A stretch of 64,000 bases of DNA from CAYQJL01 sp964612295 (lineage in GTDB: Bacteria; Eisenbacteria; RBG-16-71-46; CAIMUX01; WJJG01): assembly GCA_964612295.1 (NCBI GenBank), contig CAZTDY010000015.1, positions 4,374 to 68,373 of the forward strand, read 5' to 3'. The translations under genes and the position numbers were made by a program. Positions 18,757 through 27,869 of this stretch are shown one piece after another. Numbering within the stretch: position 1 is the first letter of the stretch; each line of letters starts with the position of its first letter. Below the pieces are notes generated by a model. That model made no database searches, had not been told where the DNA came from, and saw only the letters and a list, made by a program, of their open reading frames with translations.

Positions 18757-20134
18757 ATGCGCTCGAACTCTGTCTGGCCCCTCCTTGTCATCCTCGCACT
18801 ATCCTTCCCCGCCGGAGAGGCTCGAGCCAATACCATCCTCGTCCCGGATGAGTACGCCACGATCCAGGGCGGGATCGCGGCGGCGTCTCCCGGGGACACC
18901 GTCCAGGTCGCTTGCGGAACCTATGTCGAGAGCATCATCAATCTGGTTTCGGACATCACTCTGCGCAGCGAGACCGGTGATCCCTCATGCGTCACGATCG
19001 ACGCGGCGGGAGGATATCACGTTCTGGTCGGCATCGGACTGACCGCCGCGACCCGTATCGAAGGGCTCACCCTTCGCGGCGGCAACGCGGATGGGCCGCG
19101 CGAAAACGGCAAGGGTGGCGGGTTCTATCTGGACGGTTCCGATCCCACAATCACGAGATGCGTCTTCGTGGACAACTACGGAGAGAGCGGAGGGGGCCTG
19201 TATTGCAGCGAGTCGAATCCGGTGATCGAGGAGTGCGTCTTCGAAACCAACACCGGATGGCTAGGCGGCGGCGCACGCCTCGACGAATCGAGTCCTCACT
19301 TCCTGCAATGCGTGTTCCGCGGAAATGAGGTGGAGACCGACGGCGCCGCGATGTTCTGCGCATACGCAGCCCCGGTGTCCGAGGGCTGTGTCTTCGAGGA
19401 CAACATCGCCGCATTCTGGGGCGGCGTGATGTACTCCCACGCCGACGGGCAGGCCAGCTTTCTGCATTGCACCATGGTTGGCAATCAGACGCATTCCTGG
19501 GGATCGGCCATCTTCACCTGCGCGGACTCACGCCCCCATCTGGAGGCGTGCCTCATCGCCCACAACGATGGCGATGGCGATGGCGCGATTTACGCCTACG
19601 ATGCGCAGAGCGTACCGACTGTCTCCTGCTGCGATGCGTTTGAAAACGTGGGCGGCAACTACGGCGGACTGCTCGAAGATCCGACGGGACAGGACGGAAA
19701 CATCTCCCAGGATCCAGCGTTCTGCGACGTGGAGGACGGCGATCTCACCCTGGCGTCCTACTCCCCCTGCATGCCTGAGAACAACGAGTGTGGACTTCTG
19801 ATCGGGGCATTGGGCCAGGGATGCATGTACCCGGCGGCCGTGGAGGAGCGGGCGGACACAGGGCCTCCGGCGCGCATCAGCCCCAATCCCGCACCAGAGA
19901 GCCACGATCCGCTTCCAGTTGGCGAATGCCTCCCGGGTGAACCTGTCGATCTTCGACACGTCCGGCCGACTCGTGCGCAGACTCGTGGGGGGCGAGGTCT
20001 TCCCCGCTGGAGCCCACGAGATGGCCTGGGATGGACGCACCACAACCGGCAGCCTCGCCGGGCCGGGCGTCTACTACTACCGGTTCCTGTCCGAGGAGCA
20101 CCAGTCCACGGGACGCATTGCGTTTATCAAGTGA
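18757..20134 (+). pseudogene. Secreted right-handed beta-helix protein, frameshifted before its FlgD-like C-terminal domain
   Basis: The first frame (from 18757) has a signal peptide (VILALSFPAGEARA), then DEYATIQGGIAAASPGDTVQV and repeated Cys-containing coils (ITRCVFVDNYGESGGGLYC, IEECVFETNTGWLGGGARL), typical of the parallel beta-helix. After ARISPNPAPES it runs into out-of-frame sequence and would continue to 20289. The expected C-terminal domain lies in the next frame: TIRFQLANASRVNLSIFDTSGRLVRRL...HEMAWDGRTTTGSLAGPGVYYYRFL, ending at the TGA at 20132-20134. The two frames join if one C at about 19902-19903 is removed. The intact product would be about 458 residues. It may be a true frameshift or a one-base sequence error. 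Confidence 0.8.
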
Positions 20135-20143
20135 CCCGCCTGG

Positions 20144-23100
20144 CTATCGCACTCTCAGCAGTTGACGGGCCTGATGCTGATCGCCGGTCTCGAGGCTGTA
20201 GAAGTACACGCCATTGGGGACCGGTTGTCCGTTCGCATCCCGCCCATCCCAACGGACCTGGTGGTACCCGGCCGGTAGCCCGGCATTGAGGAGCCCACGA
20301 ACAGCGCGCCCACTCGTGTCCAGGATGCGGAGGCGAACCTCGCTCGCCCGCGGCAGGTCGAACCTGATCAAAGTGCCGACCTCTCGCTGACCGAACGGGT
20401 TGGGCGCATTCTGATGAAGGGTGACCGTGGTGGGCATCAGCTCGAGCTCAGTCGCATCCGAGAAGCCTCCTCCTCCGGTCATCACGAGGACGTCATCGAT
20501 GAACCAGCCCTGTGCCTCATTGCCCCAGTTATCGTTGCCACTCCCGAAACGGAAGCGCACCCGAACCGATCCCTCGATGCCGGAGAGATCGACCTCGACC
20601 TCGGTCCACTCCTGGTAGCCGCCGAAGATCCAGATTCCTTCGTCGAAGGGGCTGCCCCCGCCCCAGTTCGACAGCTCATAGTAGTAGCCGCCCACCGGAT
20701 CGACCTGGAACCAGGCCCCCTCATCGATCGACAGCTCGATGATCCCGCCGTCGAACGCCACGGCATCGCCGCCCTGGGACCAGAATTCGGTGTCGACCCA
20801 ATGCCAGAAGGTCAGGGTACCTTCTCCGTCCACGTCGAAGGCCACGCTCTCCAGGGCGCCGTCAGTGTTGTTGCCGTAGTCCCCACCGCCCGTGCTGCCG
20901 TGCTTCCAGCACCAGCTCCCGTCCGGGGTGTGGTTTCGATCGCCGGTCATGTGCCACTCGTCCTCGTATCCGCCGCTCACGTTGTAGTGGATCCAGTCGC
21001 CGCCGCCGGCTTCCATGTCATCGTCGATGACCGCATCGATGACCCAGAAGCTATAGTAGTCCCCCGGTGCACCGCTCGGATCGCTCGAGCTGTTGCCGAC
21101 GTTGTCCTCACCCACCAGGTAGTAGCCAACCAGCGTGCCGGCCGGCTGGCCGGGGATCTCGGCCCGCCATAGATTGTCGCCCTGGTCCACCATGGGCACC
21201 GGCATCCAGCCGGACCCCACATTGTAGTAGAGGTCGAGCGTGGCGATCCCGGAGAAGTCGGTCGCCGTGGTGAAGATCTCATAGGGCCCCACCGGGTCGG
21301 TGGTGCTCCCGATATCAGTGGTTCCGGTGTAGACCGGCCCCAGAATGTCTTCGAGTTCGAAGTCGACCACGGTGGCCTGTCCCTCCGTGATGGTCACGTT
21401 CGACACCGTGTCGGGCAGGAAGCTCGGATGGCTGGCGATGGCGAGGTAGGTCCCGATCGGAACCGATCCACCATAGGCCCCACCCGCGCCGCAGGTCAGC
21501 GTCGGGCCGCCGTCCAGCAGGCTGACCTGGGCACCCGGAATCCCCGCGCCGCCCGCCGAGGTCGTGGTCACCGTGCCGGAGATCATGCCGCGCGGGAGAC
21601 TGCTCAGCGCGACGAACTTGATCGCCCGGCCGCTCTGAATCGTGGCCGCCCCGGCATTGTAGTAGTTGTAGTAGCCGTACATCAGCCCGTCGGACCGGTC
21701 GCCGTTCTGGATGCCGATGGTCGAGTACTGCTGCAGGTCATCGCTGTTGTTGAATGTGTCGTACTGGAAGGTGATCATCGCATCGCCGGTCTCGGTGGAG
21801 TAGAAACTGGTGTCGTAGAAGATCACCTCGAAGTCCTGCGTCGTGTCCCCTTCCATGTTCCGCAGACGACTCCACTGCACGATGTAGCGGTGGTTGGTCT
21901 CGTCGTAGCGGTGATAGACCTGCCGCTCATCCTCCTGATAGAGGTTGTCCCACATGGGGGCGATCAGGAAGTCGGGCGCACCCGCGCCGGGAATGGTCCA
22001 GTTGCGGTAGTTGACCAGATAGGTCGATCCCATCGCGATCCAGCCGTTCGAGCAGATCGTCGCCTGGTTGAAGGTCTGCCCGTAGTAGGTCACCGGGAAC
22101 GGCAGCTCAACGGTGAGCGACTCGTCTTGGTCCTCACCGAAGTCGTTCAGGCCGACCGACACCCCATCGCCTCCGTAGGCGGGATTCAGTTCGATCCAGT
22201 CGAAGACCGGAGCATGGGGATAGCCGGTATCGGTGTTGTCGAAGGCGTAGTAGCCGTAGGCATCCGGGCCGGTCGGATCGGACGAGCTGACCTGGCCGAC
22301 CGAGAGGGCAAACGGCAAACTCGCCTCAGCACCCCCGGAGAAGCTCAGGTTCAGTGTCATCTCGGCAATGTGGCCATTGTGACATTCCGGACTCACGCTG
22401 AGGGCAAACCGGTCGGCCGTGTTTTCCGCGCTGCCCGCCACCGGGACGGTACCGAACGCGCCGCCGTCGTCGGTCACCGCAACCCAGTCGCTGTCCGAGA
22501 CCAGGGTTCCCACGACATCTTCGCCAATTGCCCCGCCGATATTCTCGATCTCAATGCTGATCTCGCCGGTTTCCCCGGGATCGAGCCGGGTGCCGAAGTC
22601 ATAGAGCGTCGTGCCGTTCTGGGCAAACGCGGCGGCCACGACCGGAATCGTGATCATCGAGTGCCATTGATCGCCCCCCGAGGAGACGTCCAGCCCGAGA
22701 CGGACGATGTGTCCGTGCTGGGCCGCACCCGCAACCTGGAGGTCAAAGTCGTCCGCGCTCCACGCGCTGGCGCCCGAACCGATCGCGCCGAAGGTCTCGA
22801 TGGGATCCGAGATCGAGACGAGCGGATCGTCGCAGGTGAGGATCGCGGTCACGCTCTCCGCACTGCTCTGACCGTGGTTCGTGAGCTCCACGGGCAGCTC
22901 GATCGTCTCGGTGGGATTGAGCAGCCCGTCGCCGTTGCCGCTGCTCGTGCCACCCGTGTCGTCATCCAGAAGATGGGACTCGTAGCCCACGAAGAGGTCC
23001 GCCTGGCCCACGGCCAGCTCACCCAGATAGGGGATGCAGTCATGCTTCGTGACGGTGATCTTCATCGCTCCGGCGCCGGCGCCGGCAACGGGAAGCTCTG

Positions 23101-25054
23101 CCCAGCCATCGCTGCCCACGGTTGCGCCGACATGCACCTCCCCGTCCTTCCAGGCACATACGTAGGCGCCCTCGCAGGGCTGACCCTCGGCGAGCACCTC
23201 GACGAGCAGGGCATTGCTCCCCAGCGCGAGCTGTGCGGGATGGCCCACCGTCAACGCCTGCGGGACCGCCGTCCAGAGCTCACCGGCCGGGTCACCCATC
23301 AGGTTGTTCCAGTGGGAGAAGATCTGCACGTTGATCATGTCTTCGGCCGCATAGTTCAGATAGAGCTCGTACCTGCCCCGGGTCAAACAGGGTCCGAACC
23401 GGAACTCACCCTCGTGGAGCGGCGCCTGCCAGATGCCGTAGGTCACGCAGTTGTTGTATCGCGTGTGCGTCCCACCGGTGGCGGTTCCGATGCTGGCCAC
23501 GGCGCCGTTGGGCTCGGTCGGGCTGTCGCCGGACCTGATCCACGCCTCGGACAGGCAGGTGGTGTTCGAGAAGGTCCCGGTCTGGCAGGTGATGTTGACC
23601 GCGAACGGCATCATCCAGCCGTTGGAAAGGCCGTAGATGTCGCTGTTGGCGAACCCGCTGGTGCCGAAGAACCCCCGATAACAGAACACCGTGTCACCGC
23701 GGCTGAGTTTGCTGGTCATCTGCATGCGGAACGGCGCCGTGAAGACCGTGTCGACCTCGGTGTAGCCGGCCTCGAAGAGCTCCAGCTTCAGCCACTGCAT
23801 GATCTGGATGCAGGTTGGTCCTGAGTCGACCGGATCCCCCACCAGGCAGGCCCGGGTGTACCAATCGGTCTCGTCCACGTAGGGCGTGCTCTCGTAGGAG
23901 ACGATCTTGTTCACGTAAATTTCGAGTTCCTCGATCGTCCTCACCGAAATGCGCCCGATATGCGCATCCGCCAGGACGTCGTCACCCTCCAGATGCACGT
24001 AGGGGATGTCCCCTTCCCCATGGTACTGAGAGTAGTCCTCAAACCAGGTCGGGAGCTCGATGTCCCCATCGACGTCGCCGACCAAGGTGATGAACTCGGG
24101 CCTGGTGGCCTCGTTGTCGTATTGGGCCTGGATCCAGTCCCGGATGGATGAGCGGGTCGTGCCGGTTTCGGCGGTGGTCGCCAGATAGACGTTGTATCCC
24201 CGGCGTGTTCGCCACTCGATCAACGGTTGGAGAGCATCGACGACCGATGGATTGCTCGGGGCAACAATCAGGTAGTTGCCGAGCAGAACCTGCTGGTCAT
24301 CGCGCGGGCCCTCGTAGTTGAGCACGAGATCGTCGTAGAGCTCGTCGAACGAGGTCGGGATGCTCGCGTGCGCGAGTGGATTCGCGTTGCGCAGGTCCAC
24401 ACCCTCTTGACGGATGCGAACCGTGAGCCGCGAGGCGACCTCCAGAATCTGATCATCAGCGCGGTAGCGAACGGGTTGGATCGTGACCGGTATGACCCGC
24501 ATCCCACGCGCGATCGCCGGCTCCCCGAGCCTGACCCAGGCGTGCTCGGTCCCCAGCCCGGCGGAGTAGGCGGCGAGATTCAGGGCGAAAGCGTTGTCAC
24601 CGTCTTCCTGCATGGGAAACGGCAGGTAGCCCTCCAATTCAATGGTTTCGATCTCCACCCCATCGATCACCATGCCGGCGTTGTCGGGAATCGCGATCAG
24701 ACGCGTGAAGGTCGGGAGCATGGGGGTCCCCACCGGGCCGATGACGCCACCACCCTCAATCTCCAGCGCGTGGTAGATGTCGCCGCCGATCACGACCGAC
24801 TGCGCGTCCAGAGCGCCCAGCTCGAAACTCAGGGTGAGTCCGCTGTCGTCCTGCGACTCCATCGAAAAGGCGGGTTTGTCCGCGCTCGTGAGGTCCTCGG
24901 TCAGTGCAATTCGCTCCAGTGCTCCGAAGGTCACCGAGTGGTCCGTATCCGTCGCCTGCGCGGGGCCGTGCGCCACTGCGAGCAGGCCGATTACACCCAA
25001 ACCCAATCCCAAGATCACGGATACAGTGATCCCCTGAACGCGATTCGCGACCAT
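20144..25054 (-). CDS. Very large secreted C25 (gingipain-like) protein with FlgD-like C-terminal domain
   Basis: 1636 residues. Signal peptide (ILGLGLGVIGLLAVAHGPAQA), propeptide-like region, then a peptidase C25 domain (about residues 255-600: NYLIVAPSNPSVVDALQPLI, WRTRRGYNVYLATT, FITLVGDVDG, AHIGRISVRT). Ig/CARDB-like beta domains follow, a region resembling a metallo-protease-associated nidogen-like fold (YGQTFNQATICSNGWIAMG), a carboxypeptidase-regulatory-like domain (GMISGTVTTTSAGGAGIPGAQ), a jelly-roll MAM-like part, and a C-terminal FlgD-like domain (RLRILDTSGRAVRGLL...VRWDGRDANGQPVPNGVYFYSL). The probable catalytic Cys is kept (FAVNITCQTGTF), but where gingipains have Gly-His-Gly this protein has YRGFFGTSGF, so the usual His is absent. 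It is exported; proteolytic activity is uncertain. Confidence 0.82.
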   Translation of the reverse strand: MVANRVQGITVSVILGLGLGVIGLLAVAHGPAQATDTDHSVTFGALERIALTEDLTSADKPAFSMESQDDSGLTLSFELGALDAQSVVIGGDIYHALEIEGGGVIGPVGTPMLPTFTRLIAIPDNAGMVIDGVEIETIELEGYLPFPMQEDGDNAFALNLAAYSAGLGTEHAWVRLGEPAIARGMRVIPVTIQPVRYRADDQILEVASRLTVRIRQEGVDLRNANPLAHASIPTSFDELYDDLVLNYEGPRDDQQVLLGNYLIVAPSNPSVVDALQPLIEWRTRRGYNVYLATTAETGTTRSSIRDWIQAQYDNEATRPEFITLVGDVDGDIELPTWFEDYSQYHGEGDIPYVHLEGDDVLADAHIGRISVRTIEELEIYVNKIVSYESTPYVDETDWYTRACLVGDPVDSGPTCIQIMQWLKLELFEAGYTEVDTVFTAPFRMQMTSKLSRGDTVFCYRGFFGTSGFANSDIYGLSNGWMMPFAVNITCQTGTFSNTTCLSEAWIRSGDSPTEPNGAVASIGTATGGTHTRYNNCVTYGIWQAPLHEGEFRFGPCLTRGRYELYLNYAAEDMINVQIFSHWNNLMGDPAGELWTAVPQALTVGHPAQLALGSNALLVEVLAEGQPCEGAYVCAWKDGEVHVGATVGSDGWAELPVAGAGAGAMKITVTKHDCIPYLGELAVGQADLFVGYESHLLDDDTGGTSSGNGDGLLNPTETIELPVELTNHGQSSAESVTAILTCDDPLVSISDPIETFGAIGSGASAWSADDFDLQVAGAAQHGHIVRLGLDVSSGGDQWHSMITIPVVAAAFAQNGTTLYDFGTRLDPGETGEISIEIENIGGAIGEDVVGTLVSDSDWVAVTDDGGAFGTVPVAGSAENTADRFALSVSPECHNGHIAEMTLNLSFSGGAEASLPFALSVGQVSSSDPTGPDAYGYYAFDNTDTGYPHAPVFDWIELNPAYGGDGVSVGLNDFGEDQDESLTVELPFPVTYYGQTFNQATICSNGWIAMGSTYLVNYRNWTIPGAGAPDFLIAPMWDNLYQEDERQVYHRYDETNHRYIVQWSRLRNMEGDTTQDFEVIFYDTSFYSTETGDAMITFQYDTFNNSDDLQQYSTIGIQNGDRSDGLMYGYYNYYNAGAATIQSGRAIKFVALSSLPRGMISGTVTTTSAGGAGIPGAQVSLLDGGPTLTCGAGGAYGGSVPIGTYLAIASHPSFLPDTVSNVTITEGQATVVDFELEDILGPVYTGTTDIGSTTDPVGPYEIFTTATDFSGIATLDLYYNVGSGWMPVPMVDQGDNLWRAEIPGQPAGTLVGYYLVGEDNVGNSSSDPSGAPGDYYSFWVIDAVIDDDMEAGGGDWIHYNVSGGYEDEWHMTGDRNHTPDGSWCWKHGSTGGGDYGNNTDGALESVAFDVDGEGTLTFWHWVDTEFWSQGGDAVAFDGGIIELSIDEGAWFQVDPVGGYYYELSNWGGGSPFDEGIWIFGGYQEWTEVEVDLSGIEGSVRVRFRFGSGNDNWGNEAQGWFIDDVLVMTGGGGFSDATELELMPTTVTLHQNAPNPFGQREVGTLIRFDLPRASEVRLRILDTSGRAVRGLLNAGLPAGYHQVRWDGRDANGQPVPNGVYFYSLETGDQHQARQLLRVR

Positions 25055-25212
25055 GATGAAGCTCTCCCATACGGCCAGGCAGCCAGCCTGAGGTTGCCGT
25101 TCTCCCTACCAGACATGCGAGGGTAATAGACTGATTTTACCTCATTTGCGGCAATTTACACCTGTAGACATAGGCCTCGGGGCCACCTTCCCTCAAGAAA
25201 ACCGGCATCCTC

Positions 25213-25226
25213 TTGACCTAGGTCAA
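25213..25226. promoter_or_regulatory. HcpR-type Crp/Fnr operator
   Basis: TTGACCTAGGTCAA is a perfect 14-bp palindrome about 86 bases ahead of the ferredoxin gene start. Known HcpR operators in anaerobes have the form TTGAC-N4-GTCAA upstream of hcp genes. A weak -10-like GATCAT at 25249-25254 would place the operator near -41, as for class II activation by Crp/Fnr proteins. Confidence 0.7.
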
Positions 25227-25298
25227 GGCCCCCAAGGGTATTCGGCCCGATCATGAGCCCCAGTTGATCGAACAGGACCCCAAACGGGAGGAGAGATC

Positions 25299-26072
25299 AT
25301 GGCAGCAAAATTCACTCGACAGATTGTCCACATCGACGAGAAGCTCTGCGACGGGTGCGGCGTGTGCGTCCCGGGATGCGCCGAGGGCGCCATCCAGATC
25401 ATTGATGGAAAGGCCAGACTGGTGGCCGAGAACCTGTGCGATGGGATCGGCAACTGCCTGGGCACCTGTCCGCAGGGTGCGATCACAATCGAGGAACGCG
25501 AGGCGGACGCCTTTGACGAGGTGGCCGTCGAGGCTCACCTGGCGACAGCCGCCCCGGCGGCGGCCCCGGCTCCCGCACCAGCTCCGGCCCCGACCGCCTG
25601 CGGATGCCCCGGCTCGATGACCCGCACCCTCCAGCCCAGCGTGGACACCGCGAGCGCCACGGCGACGACGGACGAGACGGCGGGCTCGGCCCCCTCACAC
25701 CTATCCCACTGGCCGGTCCAGCTCACGCTGCTTCCCCCCCAAGGTCCGTTGTGGGAAAACGCGGACGTGCTGATCGCGGCCGACTGCGTGGCGGTCGCTC
25801 TGCCTGAGCTGCATGCGCGCCTGATCAAAGGCCGGACGGTGGCCATCGGCTGTCCCAAGCTCGATGACCTTCAGTCCTACGTGCAGAAGATGACGCACAT
25901 CTTCAAGAGCAACCCGATCAAGTCGGTCACCGTGGCCTACATGGAAGTTCCGTGTTGTGCAGGCATCGTCCAGGGTGTCCAGCAGGCCCTCCAGGCCTCC
26001 GGACGCACGGACCTCTCCCTGCGCAACATTTGTGTTGGAGTCGATGGCACTGTCCTTGAGGAGCGCTCGTAG
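25299..26072 (+). CDS. 4Fe-4S ferredoxin-domain protein partnered with Hcp
   Basis: 257 residues, with GGGAGGAGAG just before the ATG. The N-terminus has a full cluster motif CDGCGVCVPGC at about residues 17-27 and a second, incomplete one, CDGIGNCLGTC, lacking the first-spaced Cys of a standard C-x2-C-x2-C-x3-C. An Ala/Pro-rich linker with ACGCPGS leads to a C-terminal domain (from about residue 135) with AADCVAVALPELHARL, AIGCPKLDD and EVPCCAGIVQG, three conserved Cys sites. Proteins of this build often sit beside hcp and are thought to deliver electrons to it, or to be part of the NO-detoxifying unit. First gene of the hcp operon, 63 bases before hcp. Confidence 0.85.
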   Translation: MAAKFTRQIVHIDEKLCDGCGVCVPGCAEGAIQIIDGKARLVAENLCDGIGNCLGTCPQGAITIEEREADAFDEVAVEAHLATAAPAAAPAPAPAPAPTACGCPGSMTRTLQPSVDTASATATTDETAGSAPSHLSHWPVQLTLLPPQGPLWENADVLIAADCVAVALPELHARLIKGRTVAIGCPKLDDLQSYVQKMTHIFKSNPIKSVTVAYMEVPCCAGIVQGVQQALQASGRTDLSLRNICVGVDGTVLEERS

Positions 26073-26135
26073 CCGGCGGACCCGCCGGAGACGAGTGGCT
26101 CCAAAGAGAGTATGGAAGGAAACGAAGGAATGAGC

Positions 26136-27797
26136 ATGTTCTGCTACCAGTGTGAGCAAACCGCCAAGGGCACGGGATGTACCTCCGTTGGCGTCTGCGG
26201 GAAGGACTCGGAAACCGCCACCCTGCAAGACCTGCTGCTGTACGTGACCGAGGGGATCTCCCAGTACGCCCACCGGGCGCGGACCCTCGCCGTCAGCGAC
26301 CCGTCGATCGACCGGTTCGTCGTCGAAGCCCTCTTCACCACCGTCACCAATGTCAACTTCGATGCGGATCGGATCGCCCAGATGATCCGCACCGGCGTGG
26401 ACATGCGCACGCGGGCCCGCGAGCTCTACGAGACGGCGACCAAGGGTGCCGGTATGGAGATCGAGACGCTCACCGGGCCGGCCGGCTTCGAGCCCGCCGA
26501 AAACCGGGGCGAGTTGATGACGCAGGGTGCGGAGTTGGGGATCAAAGCCCGCCAAGCGCGCGCGGGTGAGACGGTCATCGGCCTTCAGGAGCTGATCATG
26601 TACGGCCTGAAGGGCACCGCGGCCTACGCCGATCACGCGCTCGTCCTGGGGTTGGAAGATGAGAAGGTCTACGCCGACTTCCACCGGTTCTTAGACTACC
26701 TGGCCGGTGATCCGGCCGATGCGAACGACCTGACCGCGAAAGCGCTCGAGGTCGGCGAGTTGAACGTGCGGGTGATGGAGCTTCTCGATCGGGCCAACAC
26801 CGAGACCTACGGCCATCCCGAGCCCACGCGCGTGAGGACCACGCCGGTCGCCGGCAAGTGTATTCTGGTTTCCGGACACGACCTCAAGGATCTCGCGGAA
26901 CTGCTCGAGCAGACCAAGGGCAAGGGCATCAACGTCTACACCCATGGCGAGATGCTCCCTTGCCTCGCCTATCCCGAGCTGAAGAAGTACCCGCACCTGG
27001 TCGGCAACTACGGCGGCGCCTGGCAGGATCAGCGCAAGGAGTTCGACGCCTTCCCGGGCGCCATCCTGATGACCACCAACTGCATCCAGCGGCCGAAGGA
27101 CGCCTACCAGGCCCGGATCTTCACCACCGGGCTGGTCGGCTGGCCGGGCGTCACGCACGTGACCGGCGGCGACTTCTCGGCGGTGATCGACGCGGCTCTG
27201 GAGGCCCCCGGCTTCGAGGCCGACGAGCCCGAACATATGATCACCATCGGGTTCGGCCATCAGGCGGTTCTCGGCGTGGCGGACACCGTGATCGACGCGG
27301 TCAAGGGCGGCGCCATCCGTCACTTCTTCTTGGTCGGCGGCTGCGACGGCGCCAAGCCGGGACGCAACTACTACACCGACTTCACCCAGCAGGTGCCCGA
27401 GGACTGCGTGATCATGACGCTCGCCTGCGGCAAGTTCCGGTTCAACAAGCTCGACTTCGGCGAGATCGGCGGCCTTCCCCGGCTCCTCGACATCGGACAG
27501 TGCAACGACGCCTACTCGGCGGTTCGGATCACGCTGGCCCTGGCCGACGCATTCGACTGCGACGTCAACGACCTGCCCCTCTCGATCATCCTCTCCTGGT
27601 ACGAGCAGAAGGCGGTCTGCGTTCTTCTTTCCCTCCTGCACCTCGGCATCAAGAACATCCGCATCGGGCCCTCCCTGCCCGCGTTTGTTTCCCAGCCGGT
27701 TCTGCAGGTCTTGGTCGAAACCTTCGGCCTCACGCCGATCGGGACGCCCGAGGAAGATCTGAAGGCCATCCTGGACATGAAGCCCGTGGAGGTCTAG
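26136..27797 (+). CDS. hcp: Hydroxylamine reductase / hybrid-cluster protein
   Basis: About 553 residues. The start at 26136 (MFCYQCEQT) has GAAGGA six bases upstream and matches the family N-terminus; ATGs at 26130 and 26112 are in frame and cannot be excluded. The N-terminal cysteines follow C-x2-C-x8-C-x5-C (CYQCEQTAKGTGCTSVGVC), the class I pattern that binds a [4Fe-4S] cluster. Further hybrid-cluster ligands are in SGHDLKDL, HGEMLPCLAYPEL, TTNCIQ, VGGCDGAKPGR, TLACGKFRFN and GQCNDAYSAV. Hcp reduces NO or hydroxylamine and protects anaerobes against nitrosative stress. It lies between its likely electron donor and its likely regulator. Confidence 0.95.
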   Translation: MFCYQCEQTAKGTGCTSVGVCGKDSETATLQDLLLYVTEGISQYAHRARTLAVSDPSIDRFVVEALFTTVTNVNFDADRIAQMIRTGVDMRTRARELYETATKGAGMEIETLTGPAGFEPAENRGELMTQGAELGIKARQARAGETVIGLQELIMYGLKGTAAYADHALVLGLEDEKVYADFHRFLDYLAGDPADANDLTAKALEVGELNVRVMELLDRANTETYGHPEPTRVRTTPVAGKCILVSGHDLKDLAELLEQTKGKGINVYTHGEMLPCLAYPELKKYPHLVGNYGGAWQDQRKEFDAFPGAILMTTNCIQRPKDAYQARIFTTGLVGWPGVTHVTGGDFSAVIDAALEAPGFEADEPEHMITIGFGHQAVLGVADTVIDAVKGGAIRHFFLVGGCDGAKPGRNYYTDFTQQVPEDCVIMTLACGKFRFNKLDFGEIGGLPRLLDIGQCNDAYSAVRITLALADAFDCDVNDLPLSIILSWYEQKAVCVLLSLLHLGIKNIRIGPSLPAFVSQPVLQVLVETFGLTPIGTPEEDLKAILDMKPVEV

Positions 27798-27869
27798 CAC
27801 AGCGAGGCCCGGCCGGATTCCCGGCTTGGGGCTTGTACGAAGAGCGGGATAGCACGCAGAATAGCGTCC

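Noticed and set aside
19902..19903. Programmed frameshifting in the beta-helix gene.
   Set aside because: There is no slippery heptamer and no strong downstream structure; a single-base indel explains it.
21428..23824. A 798-codon plus-strand frame.
   Set aside because: It is antisense to the C25-like gene, has no ribosome-binding site and no recognisable protein features.
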